Shown: positions 23,796 to 29,639 of the stretch, one piece after another
Layout: each line of letters opens with the position of its first letter
Position numbering within the stretch: position 1 is the first letter of the stretch
Source of the DNA: an uncultured Planctomycetia bacterium
GTDB lineage: Bacteria; Planctomycetota; UBA1135; GCA-002686595
Assembly (NCBI GenBank): GCA_938003765.1
Contig: CALKYE010000160.1
Location: forward strand, 1-29,639
Length of the DNA: 29,639 nucleotides
Direction: 5' to 3'
Program-made: the position numbers and the translations under genes
The notes under the pieces: model-generated
What the model was told of the DNA's origin: nothing
What the model saw: only the letters and a program-made list of their open reading frames with translations
The model's database searches: none

Positions 23796-24491
23796 ATGAA
23801 TCTCTCAGAGCTTCGAGTGCGCCGTTGCCCGTTTCTCGATTGCCCCTCCACGAGCGCCGACGTGCAAGCGCGCGTCGTGCGCCATGCCACGTTCAAGACG
23901 CGGCGGGGGTCGCGGCTGCGCATGCTCTGCAAGCACTGCCAGCGCTCGTTCGTTGCGACCCATTCAACTGCGTACTACCGCCTGCGAAGCGCACGATCGG
24001 AGTTCGACGCTGTCGTGGCGCTGCTCGCCGAGGGTGTCTCGCAAGCTGCGATCGCTCAAGCGCGTGGTCTCTCGACCAGCACCGTCTCGCGCTGGATCAG
24101 CCGCGCCGCGGAGCACTCGCGCGCTTTCGAGGAGACGCACTTGGTCATCGACGAGCCGACCGAGGTGCAACTCGACGAGCTACGCAGCTCCGGGGCCGCG
24201 CGCGAGCAGCGCACGTGGGTCTACAGCGCGCTCGAGGTCTGGTCGCGGCTGTGGCTGGGCACGCGCGTGGGAACTCGCACGCTTCGCAATACGCTGGTGT
24301 TCGCTCGAGCCGTGCGCCAGCGGATCCGGCGCCTGTCTGCGCCATTGCTCGTCACCTCCGACGAGTTCAAGTACTATCTGCCCTGCCTGCAGCGGACGTT
24401 CGGCCCCGCCTGCGTCTACCTGCAGGTCAAGAACCGCTACGCGCGCGGACGCATCACGCACAAAACGCCGTTGGAGTTTGCCGAAGACTAG
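23796..24491 (+). CDS. IS1-like transposase, 3'-truncated
   Basis: 231 residues. The N-terminal zinc ribbon has Cys11, Cys16, Cys45 and Cys48. A helix-turn-helix follows (about 76-102: LLAEGVSQAAIAQARGLSTS then TVSRWISRAA). The DDE-type catalytic core has VQLDEL (Asp127) and LLVTSDEFKYY (Asp189), with TWVYSALEVWSRLWLG between them. After VKNRYARGRITH (residue 222) similarity to the family stops. The part that carries the third catalytic residue, present though mutated in the copy at 6277-6957, is missing and replaced by DUF3800-like sequence up to a TAG. It is therefore predicted to be inactive. The upstream repeat may be the element's left end. Confidence 0.88.
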   Translation: MNLSELRVRRCPFLDCPSTSADVQARVVRHATFKTRRGSRLRMLCKHCQRSFVATHSTAYYRLRSARSEFDAVVALLAEGVSQAAIAQARGLSTSTVSRWISRAAEHSRAFEETHLVIDEPTEVQLDELRSSGAAREQRTWVYSALEVWSRLWLGTRVGTRTLRNTLVFARAVRQRIRRLSAPLLVTSDEFKYYLPCLQRTFGPACVYLQVKNRYARGRITHKTPLEFAED

Positions 24492-24647
24492 AGTGGTCTG
24501 CAGCTCGCAGACTTGGTGGCGAGTCCCATCGGTCGCCACGTGCTCGCGCCCCAGCGACCCAACCGTGCCTTCGACCCGATCCAGCCCAAGTTACGGCCTG
24601 GGCACCGGGGGCAGGTTGAGGGCTTCGGCTTGAAGGTGTTCCCCTGA
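24468..24647 (+). pseudogene. DUF3800 protein, C-terminal fragment
   Basis: In the same frame as the transposase, and continuing after its TAG at 24489, the sequence reads LQLADLVASPIGRHV, then PNRAFDPIQPKLR and EGFGLKVFP before a TGA at 24645. This is the conserved end of DUF3800 proteins (GLQLADL.A.P..R, ...KLR...G..G.GLK.FP), a family common on mobile elements and with a proposed RNase H-like fold. The upstream ~200 residues are gone. The TAG falls inside the recovered segment, so the fragment is both truncated and interrupted. Confidence 0.72.
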
Positions 24648-24648
24648 A

Positions 24649-24855
24649 ATGCACAAGGCCGCGGTGTTCACCAAAAACCCCGGCCAGTCAGTCGAGCAGA
24701 TCAAGAAGGCGCTCGGCGTCGCCACCAAGGACCTCCAGCTCCCGATCGTGCGCTTGATCGCGGCGAAGAAGTTGATGACCAAGGGGCGGAAGCGGGGGAC
24801 GAGGTACTTCGCCTCTGGGGCTGCCGCGAAGGTTGCGCCGGCCAAGAAGGCGTAG
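24649..24855 (+). CDS. Small winged-helix-like DNA-binding protein
   Basis: 68 residues, starting one base after the DUF3800 fragment stop. It reads NPGQSVEQIKKALGVATKDL, then QLPIVRLIAAKKLMTKGRKR and GTRYFASGAAAKVAPAKKA. This is a compact helix-turn-helix (SVEQIKKALGV / VRLIAAKKL) with a short wing (TKGRKRGTRYF) and a lysine-alanine tail. A frameshifted relative at 3459 has a longer basic N-terminal region, so this copy may be 5'-truncated. An in-frame stop at 24631 excludes a longer reading, and no ribosome-binding site is evident. Function unknown; DNA binding is inference. Confidence 0.6.
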   Translation: MHKAAVFTKNPGQSVEQIKKALGVATKDLQLPIVRLIAAKKLMTKGRKRGTRYFASGAAAKVAPAKKA

Positions 24856-24918
24856 GGGGGGCGCAAGCAGGGGCGGCGGCGGGTAGCGCGGGACGAGCGA
24901 TGAACGCGCCGGATCGCA

Positions 24919-25010
24919 CCGCCGCCCGGCAACTGGTCCCCAACCCCCGCCGCCTCCGGCGCGACCGTGGCCGTGAGCTCGGGCGGCCAACCACAGTTAG
25001 TGCAACGTGC
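24919..25010 (+). repeat. Dispersed repeat, type 2 copy F
   Basis: 92 bases, about 97% identical to copy G at 27264. It opens CCGCCGCCCGGCAACTGGTC and ends GGCCAACCACAGTTAGTGCA. GCCGCCCG (24921-24928) and CGGGCGGC (24980-24987) form a perfect 8-base inverted pair around a GC-rich centre, so it can fold strongly. It follows the winged-helix gene by 63 bases. Confidence 0.85.
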
Positions 25011-25214
25011 GCTCCTCCCCTGCTTGACGAACGTCACGGACCGCGCTCCTACTCTCTCAACTCCATGGGTGCTCTGGTCCTTCGAGCGCCGCCGCTTCGC
25101 CCACCCCGTCGTCGAATCTAGCCGGCTCCTGAGTCGCGCCGAGTGAAGATGTGAACTCCTCGCGGACGACCTCTGGCGTGATGTCGTCGGCAGTGCGGCT
25201 CGGTGGGGAACTGC

Positions 25215-25425
25215 GTCGGCCGAGGCGAAGTCGAGCTGTTCGCGCGCGCGCGCCAGCGCGGCCCGTGGAGGCTCGGTCGGGTGTCCCAGAGGCGCGAGGA
25301 TCTCGCGCACGACGATCGGGTCTGTGATCTACACGATGAGGCGTCTCGGTCCGCCGTAATGCGGGCAAGTGAGGACGGCGGCGGCGAACACCCGGCGCAG
25401 GAGCCGCGAGTTTCCGACCTTCTCG
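25215..25425 (-). pseudogene. IS91-family transposase, C-terminal remnant with in-frame stop
   Basis: The minus strand reads SRLLRRVFAAAVLTCPHYGG then PRRLIV, a TAG (25331-25329), then ITDPIVVREILAPLGHPTEP and PRAALARAREQLDFA. This is the C-terminal zinc-ribbon tail of IS91/ISCR transposases (LLRRVF..DVL.CP.CGG..RLIA.ITDP..V..IL.HLGLPTEPP). One of the CxxC cysteines is replaced (CPHY), and the stop lies where the family has a hydrophobic residue. The rest of the gene is absent. It is a second, independent remnant of the same family as that at 19600. Confidence 0.82.
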
Positions 25426-25485
25426 CGAGAACTTGCACAGCGCGCGACTTGTGCGCTCGCGCGCGTGCGACGAAACTCCGCGGGC

Positions 25486-25875
25486 ATGCGCGAGCACCGC
25501 CACTCGTTCCTGATGCGCGGCGTGCTCGCGCTCTATGTGCTCGCGGCCGTCGTGATGCTCCTCGCGGCCTTCGGTCCACTGAAGGGCGTCGAAGGCCCGC
25601 CTGGACCGTTGCGCGCGCTCTTCGCGATTGCCGCCGCCGCGTGCGCAGCGATCGCGATGGGCTCCTACCGAACTGCGCCGTGGGCCCGCAAGCTCGCACT
25701 CGGGCTGCACGCGCTGGTCACGCTCGCCGCCGCCGCCGGCTTGATCAGCCGTCTCGCGGGCGCTCCGCTGTTCGCAGGCGACATCAGCGAGCTGATCGCG
25801 AAGACGCTCGTGCACGCGCTCGCGCTATGGCTGTGGTCCTCGCGGTGGATGGCCCGGCAGCTAGCGCCGTGCTGA
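25486..25875 (+). CDS. Small integral membrane protein, unknown function
   Basis: 129 residues with about four hydrophobic helices: LALYVLAAVVMLLAAFGPL, LFAIAAAACAAIAMGSY, LALGLHALVTLAAAAGLI and TLVHALALWLWSSRWMA. The start is chosen at the ATG at 25486; an in-frame ATG at 25513 would give a shorter N-terminus. No ribosome-binding site is evident for either. Not recognised as a known family. It lies in the block between two nearly identical 91-base repeats, downstream of an IS91 remnant. Confidence 0.6.
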   Translation: MREHRHSFLMRGVLALYVLAAVVMLLAAFGPLKGVEGPPGPLRALFAIAAAACAAIAMGSYRTAPWARKLALGLHALVTLAAAAGLISRLAGAPLFAGDISELIAKTLVHALALWLWSSRWMARQLAPC

Positions 25876-26106
25876 GCTCCGCCCGCGTCCGCCGCGCGCG
25901 CCAATCCGACGGCAACTTCGAGCGCACCGTCGAGCAAATTCGTGCGCCGCTCCGATCCCCGCCAAACCAACTTGACCTCGTTGCCCGGTGCGTCGATCTG
26001 CACCGGCTCCGAGAGAGTGAGCGGCGCGCTGCGTACGAGGGCGTCGACGACGCGTGTTGGGTGTAACGAAGTCGAGGAGATGCGCGTGGCGGTGGATGAT
26101 GGGCGC

Positions 26107-26268
26107 ATGGCCTGGCGCGGCGTTCCGCTGGTTGTCGCGCAGCGGGTGCTTGGGCATGCGGCGCCGGAGCTGACCGCGAAGGTCTACACGCACCTTGATC
26201 TGGCCGACATGCGCATCGCGATCGAGGGCGTGAGCGAACCCAGGCGCGCGCGTGAGTTGGTCGGGTAG
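26107..26268 (+). pseudogene. Tyrosine recombinase, C-terminal fragment
   Basis: 54 codons: WRGVPLVVAQRVLGHAAPEL then TAKVYTHLDLADMRIAIEG. This holds the last part of a XerC/phage integrase catalytic domain, with the His of GHAAPELTAKVYTHL and the nucleophile tyrosine in VYTHL, but lacks the Arg, Lys and HxxR residues. Upstream (25876-26106) no further homologous frame was found. It is a remnant, unrelated in detail to the complete recombinase at 28230 (LLHRSIASTAVYLDV). Confidence 0.8.
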
Positions 26269-26365
26269 AGCGGGCTCGTCTTCATGGCGACGCCGGCAAC
26301 GCGTGCGATTCGTCCGGCTCGCCCCCTTCACCGTGCGCGCTGCACACCGGCGAGGGGGAGTGACC

Positions 26366-26773
26366 ATGAACGTGGACAAGGATCACCTGCTGAGGCTGAC
26401 GGAATTGTACGTGGCGCAGCGGGACCGTACGAAGGACACGCAGTGGAAGGTGAACATCGGCCTGTGGACGCTGCTCACTGCCGCCATCTACGTCGGCTTG
26501 GTCACGGAGCACCCAGAACGAGCGCCCCGCGACCAGCTCTGGTTGATGTATCTGCTACCGGCGATCCACGGGCTTTGGGCCGTTCAGGTCTCGCGTTCGC
26601 TTGAGGGCGATCGAGCGCTCATCCACGAATGGCGCGCCCAGGTTGAGGGGAAGGAACTGAAACGCGAAGCGCCGGTGCTCCGGCACTACCGATGCGCGAT
26701 TTGGCTGTTCATTCAAGTCGGGGTCACGCTCGTCCTGACCTACGCGGCTTCTGAAATCCTCGGGGCGAGTTGA
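26366..26773 (+). CDS. Small membrane protein, unknown function
   Basis: 135 residues with a good ribosome-binding site (GGGGGAG) before the ATG. A charged N-terminal helix (DHLLRLTELYVAQRDRTKDT) is followed by two close hydrophobic segments (VNIGLWTLLTAAIYVGLVT and LWLMYLLPAIHGLWAVQVS). A cytoplasmic-like charged stretch (LIHEWRAQVEGKELKREAP) and a last helix (AIWLFIQVGVTLVLTYAAS) complete it. It looks like an intact cassette-type gene. I do not recognise the family. Confidence 0.72.
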   Translation: MNVDKDHLLRLTELYVAQRDRTKDTQWKVNIGLWTLLTAAIYVGLVTEHPERAPRDQLWLMYLLPAIHGLWAVQVSRSLEGDRALIHEWRAQVEGKELKREAPVLRHYRCAIWLFIQVGVTLVLTYAASEILGAS

Positions 26774-27263
26774 CGGCTCGCGAGTGCGAGTGAGGCCCTC
26801 CGAGTCCTCGCCCGAGGCCAGACGTGCAGCGGCGTCGGGATCGCGGTCGCGCAGCCGCGATCCAAGCACAACACAAGCACGCCGCGCCTTCCGTTTTCAG
26901 CTCCACGCGAGCCCTGATGCCCCCGTCGCCGCACCAACCCGCGGCGCACGGAGCCAACGACATGACGACGATCGGGACGGGGCCGCAACGGCCGACATCG
27001 GGGACGGGCAGGAGCGCCTCGCGACCTTGGCCGACACCGAGCGCGCTTTGCGGGGGCGGGGCAGCGGGATCCGCTCCAGCGACGAGCGGTGCCGGCAGAT
27101 GCGCAGCAGGCATGGGGCGAAGGTGTGCGACGCCGCCGGGCAAGGTCGTCGCGAAGGTGTCCTCCAACGCGAGGATGTGGTGGCCGAGCGGAACGAGGGA
27201 GGAGCTCCTGGTGGCGTAGCGCTGGACGGTCGAACGCGTGCCTAGCTCGACGAGCGCCCCGAC
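26774..27263. other. Gap with no convincing gene
   Basis: About 490 bases with overlapping open frames on both strands, a by-product of high GC. None shows recognisable domains or a good start. The right end meets the repeat copy at 27264. Confidence 0.35.
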
Positions 27264-27354
27264 CCGCCGCCCGGCAACTGGTCCCCAACCCCGCCGCCTC
27301 CGGCGCGACCGTGACCGTGAGCTCGGGCGGCCAACCACAGTTAATGCAACATGC
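27264..27354 (+). repeat. Dispersed repeat, type 2 copy G
   Basis: 91 bases differing from copy F (24919) by one missing C and about three substitutions. It has the same inverted GCCGCCCG / CGGGCGGC pair. Its last bases (TGCAACATGC) include the ATG of the next gene at 27351; copy F has GTG at the same place. Confidence 0.85.
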
Positions 27355-27647
27355 ACTACGCTCTGAACGTCGTGCAGAAGCTCATCCGACTTTCGAGGAC
27401 CGAGGCGGAGTACCTCCGGCAGGCCTCCTTCTTGCCCTCATATCTCGCGGAGATCGTCAAGTCTGGTGTGTACGCGAGCGACGAGTCCGTCTCCCTCACT
27501 GTTTCCCGAGACGTAGCAGAGGCATTCAGCTCGGCTTTCACGGATCGGTTGGCGAAGGCCGGTTTCGGGGCCGACTACGAACTAACCGACGAGGGCAGGT
27601 TGCTTGAGAATCTGGTCGATCGCTTCTACGTGAGTGACGGCGCGTGA
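27351..27647 (+). CDS. 98-residue protein of unknown function in a repeat-bounded cassette
   Basis: MHYALNVVQKLIRLSRTEAE, then RQASFLPSYLAEIVKSGVYA, SVSLTVSRDVAEAFSSAFTD and a C-terminal LTDEGRLLENLVDRF. It is soluble and mostly helical, with normal amino-acid composition for a real protein. The ATG lies within the last bases of repeat copy G and no ribosome-binding site is visible other than what the repeat may provide. Its stop is 25 bases before repeat copy D in the opposite orientation. No family recognised; a regulatory or antitoxin-like small protein is possible but not shown. Confidence 0.7.
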   Translation: MHYALNVVQKLIRLSRTEAEYLRQASFLPSYLAEIVKSGVYASDESVSLTVSRDVAEAFSSAFTDRLAKAGFGADYELTDEGRLLENLVDRFYVSDGA

Positions 27648-27672
27648 ACGACTGTCTCGCAGGCCCCGAACG

Positions 27673-27723
27673 GGCGCAACTCGCACCAACTGTGGTCGAC
27701 GGTCACGCAAGTGCTTGGCGCAC
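27673..27723 (-). repeat. Dispersed repeat, type 1 copy D
   Basis: GGCGCAACTCGCACCAACTG, then TGGTCGACGGTCACGCAAGT and GCTTGGCGCAC. Nearly identical to copy C over its whole length. It ends directly before the coding frame of the first recombinase-operon gene, and may have replaced that gene's original start. Confidence 0.8.
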
Positions 27724-27744
27724 CCCACCAACCCCGACCTGACC

Positions 27745-28233
27745 TTGTCTTCCCTGTGCGAGGCGTACCTCGCGAGCCTGCTCGAACGCGGGCAGAGCGA
27801 GGGGACGGTCTTCTCGTACCGCATGGAGCTCGCGACGGCGCGGGCGGAACTCGGCGCGGACACGAAGGTCGCGGACCTGACCGCGGAGCGCATCGCGGAG
27901 TTCAACGTCTGCGAGCGCGTGATGAAGAAGAAGAGCGGCAAGCCCAAGGCCGAGCCGAGCTTCCTCAAGACGCGCCGCACGCTGCGGCTGTGCCTGGCGT
28001 TCGGCGAGCAGAGCGGGCTAATCGCGAAGTCGCCCGTCGACGCGCGCAAGGACGTGCTTCCGGGGGCGACGAGCGAGGCGGGCGCGACGACGCCCGAGCC
28101 CGAGAAGCCCAAGAAGGGCAAGCGCCGCGGCGCGCTGGTGCTGGAGGTCTCGCAGCCCGAGGCCGAGGCGGCCGCCGATGTCGCCGAGGCGATGATCGCG
28201 CAGGGCGAGTCCACTCCCGACGCGGCGGCGTGA
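27745..28233 (+). CDS. SAM-like N-terminal recombinase-domain protein without catalytic domain (first gene of the trio)
   Basis: About 162 residues if read from the TTG at 27745; a GTG at 27634 is open in frame but would run through the repeat. The N-terminus LTLSSLCEAYLASLLERG, followed by TVFSYRMELATARAELG and VADLTAERIAEFN, is the core-binding (SAM-like) fold of tyrosine recombinases. After LRLCLAFGEQSGLIAKSPVD it has a low-complexity lysine/proline linker and an acidic tail (EAEAAADVAEAMIAQGE) instead of a catalytic domain. It overlaps the next gene by GTGA, so it is translationally coupled. It may be an accessory DNA-binding subunit of the recombinases (inference). The original start was probably lost to repeat D. 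Confidence 0.65.
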   Translation: MSSLCEAYLASLLERGQSEGTVFSYRMELATARAELGADTKVADLTAERIAEFNVCERVMKKKSGKPKAEPSFLKTRRTLRLCLAFGEQSGLIAKSPVDARKDVLPGATSEAGATTPEPEKPKKGKRRGALVLEVSQPEAEAAADVAEAMIAQGESTPDAAA

Positions 28234-29186
28234 CCCACGCGCGCGGCGCGCCGGCCCGGTCGACGCTCTCGATCGGGCTGGCGTCCGCGCTCAACGCCAT
28301 GCGCCTGTCCGACGCCCTCGACGTGTTCGTGCTGCAACTGCGGGCCGACGGCCGCTCGCCGCACACGATCGCGAACTACCAGCGCCACGTCGGCGCGCTC
28401 GATGCGTGGCTCGCAGCCCGCGGCCACAGCGCCGACCTCGACGCCATCACGCCCGCGCTGCTCGCCGAGTACCTGGCCGATGACGACGTGCGCCGTAGCG
28501 GGCGAGGCGGCGTGCGCTCGACCTCGACGGTCAACGCCGTGCGCACGAGCCTGCGCGTGGTCTTCGGCTGGCTGCACGACGCCGGCCACACCCGAATCAA
28601 CCCAGCGCGCCTGATCCGCCGCGCCATGTGCTCGCCGCCGCCACCGCGCTCGCTCAGCGACGCCCAGGTCGATGCGCTCCTGACCGCGCTCGACGCAGTG
28701 CGAGGCGAGGCCGCACGTCGCGACCGACTACTCGTGCGCCTGCTGCTCGCGACCGGCATGCGTCTGGGCAGTGCCTTGGCGCTCGACGTCGAAGACCTCG
28801 ACCTCGCGACGGGCGCGATCACTCTGCGGCGCGTGAAGCGCGACCGCGTCGAGCGCGTCTTCCTCGGCCGCGAGATCCGCGAGCAGTTCGCCGAGCACCT
28901 GCGCCGCCAGCGCCTCACGCGCGGACCGCTGTTCCGCGGGCCTCAGGGCGAGCGCCTCGTCGACCGCCACGCGCGCCGGCGCATCTGCGACCTGCTCGAC
29001 CGCATCGGCGCGCACGACGCCACGGTGCATTCGCTGCGGCACACGTTCGCGACGCGGCTGCTGCGCACGACGGGGGACCTGTTCCTCGTGAAGCGTGCGC
29101 TCCTGCACCGCTCGATCGCATCGACGGCGGTGTACCTCGACGTGAGCGACGAGCGGCTGCGCGCGGCCATGGACGGTGCGCGATGA
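28230..29186 (+). CDS. Tyrosine-type site-specific recombinase
   Basis: 318 residues from the GTG at 28230; the ATG at 28299 is an alternative. The SAM-like core-binding domain is about 25-135 (DVFVLQLRADGRSPHTIANY). The catalytic domain has all expected residues: Arg178 (ATGMRLGSALALDVEDLD), Lys203 in the beta-hairpin (RRVKRDRVERVF), His267 and Arg270 (VHSLRHTFATRLL), His293 (LLHRSIASTAVYL) and the nucleophile Tyr302. It is therefore predicted to be active in strand exchange of the XerC/D type. It overlaps both neighbours (GTGA upstream, ATGA downstream), forming a tightly coupled three-gene unit. Confidence 0.93.
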   Translation: MTHARGAPARSTLSIGLASALNAMRLSDALDVFVLQLRADGRSPHTIANYQRHVGALDAWLAARGHSADLDAITPALLAEYLADDDVRRSGRGGVRSTSTVNAVRTSLRVVFGWLHDAGHTRINPARLIRRAMCSPPPPRSLSDAQVDALLTALDAVRGEAARRDRLLVRLLLATGMRLGSALALDVEDLDLATGAITLRRVKRDRVERVFLGREIREQFAEHLRRQRLTRGPLFRGPQGERLVDRHARRRICDLLDRIGAHDATVHSLRHTFATRLLRTTGDLFLVKRALLHRSIASTAVYLDVSDERLRAAMDGAR

Positions 29187-29639
29187 TCGCGCTGCGGTTG
29201 GGACGCGCCTACGGCCCGGGCAAGCTCGACAAGGTCCAGCGCGGCAGCGGGCCGGGCCAGTGGGTGCTCATGTACACCGACGGGCGCGGCAAGCGGCGGC
29301 GCATCGCGCTGAGCACCGACAAGCAGGTGGCCGAACGCAGGCGCGCCGAGCTGATTCGGCAGCGCGACCTCGAGCTCGCGGGCCTCGGCTCGGTCGAGGG
29401 CCAATCGACGCCGCTCGCGGACCTGCGCGACCAGTACCTGGCCGACCTCGCGCTGCGCGTGGGGGCCAAGCAGCTGCGATCGCGCACGGACTCGCTCGCC
29501 CGGGTGCTGGCGGCGCTCGATGCGACGCGCGTGCGGGACCTGCGCGTTGTCGACGTTCAGCGCTACCAGCGCGAGCGGCTGGCCCAGGGCGTCGCGCACC
29601 GCACGGTCAACGTCGACACGGGCGCGCTGGCGTCGATGC
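29183..29639 (+). CDS. Tyrosine-type recombinase, N-terminal part (cut by window edge)
   Basis: 152 codons are visible. An N-terminal arm-type DNA-binding region (GSGPGQWVLMYTDGRGKRRR, then ALSTDKQVAERRRAELIRQR) precedes a SAM-like core-binding domain (LADLRDQYLADLALRVGAKQ then SRTDSLARVLAALDATRVRD). This architecture is that of phage-type integrases. The ATG overlaps the previous gene's stop (ATGA). The catalytic domain lies beyond the window. As the third of three overlapping recombinase-type genes it completes a trio. Confidence 0.85.
   Translation, partial: MIALRLGRAYGPGKLDKVQRGSGPGQWVLMYTDGRGKRRRIALSTDKQVAERRRAELIRQRDLELAGLGSVEGQSTPLADLRDQYLADLALRVGAKQLRSRTDSLARVLAALDATRVRDLRVVDVQRYQRERLAQGVAHRTVNVDTGALASM

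Noticed and set aside
26774..27263. Candidate genes on both strands before repeat G
   Set aside because: Several overlapping frames of similar length with no start signal, no hydrophobic or motif pattern, and biased composition.
9652..27723. Repeats as standard integron attC sites
   Set aside because: The terminal core is GTTRRTG, whereas attC sites need GTTRRRY, and the left halves do not contain the matching RYYYAAC in the right place. No integron-type integrase signature is visible. I keep the cassette idea but not the name.
9652..27723. Repeats as a CRISPR array
   Set aside because: The copies are kilobases apart, in both orientations, and separated by genes, with no regular spacers.

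Overview
This is a GC-rich bacterial window, most likely from a planctomycete (Planctomycetota) or a near relative. The main evidence is two large exported proteins, one made of RCC1 repeats and one of DUF7453-like repeats. They end in the same module of about 140 residues, which starts near YCTAGTTTNGC and is typical of planctomycete secretomes. There are also several signal-peptide-bearing proteins with no recognisable family and a DUF1570-like lipoprotein. No rRNA, tRNA or CRISPR array was seen.

Layout. From 1 to 2.9 kb (minus strand) there is a membrane fusion protein followed by an RND efflux pump that runs off the left edge. A frameshifted small winged-helix gene lies at 3.46-3.79 kb. 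From 4.0 to 5.5 kb (minus) an ArsR regulator, an SRPBCC/AHSA1 protein and a small membrane protein are coupled by 4-base overlaps. A small exported protein follows at 5.6 kb, then a decayed IS1-like transposase at 6.3-7.0 kb, then the RCC1-repeat protein at 7.2-9.5 kb. From 9.9 to 14.2 kb (minus) there is a DUF2254 membrane protein, an MscS channel with a BON domain, and a lipoprotein M48 metallopeptidase. From 14.95 to 17.1 kb two exported proteins of unknown function sit together. From 17.6 to 19.3 kb (minus) there is a doubtful ORF and the DUF1570-like lipoprotein. From 19.6 to 20.0 kb a piece of an IS91-family transposase abuts a TerC gene that keeps only its 3' end. The DUF7453-like exported protein fills 20.1-22.2 kb (minus).

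From 22.5 kb to the right edge the window is an accessory island. It holds a higBA toxin-antitoxin pair, a 3'-truncated transposase running into a DUF3800 remnant, a winged-helix gene, a second IS91 remnant, two small membrane proteins, the last 54 codons of a tyrosine recombinase, and a 98-aa unknown protein. It ends with three overlapping genes: a SAM-like-domain protein, a complete tyrosine recombinase, and a second recombinase cut by the window edge. This arrangement resembles a recombinase-in-trio (RIT) element.

The most unusual feature is a family of short repeats sharing the core CCACAGTTRRTGC. Four copies read on the minus strand (9652, 22507, 23664, 27673). Three related copies read on the plus strand (14717, 24919, 27264). 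Five of the seven fall between 22.5 and 27.7 kb, where they separate single genes or gene pairs, so the island looks like an array of cassettes. higBA lies between two direct copies, the 98-aa gene between two inverted copies, and a 2.25-kb block between two nearly identical 91-base copies. Whether these are recombination sites, insertion-sequence ends or another dispersed repeat cannot be settled from the sequence alone.
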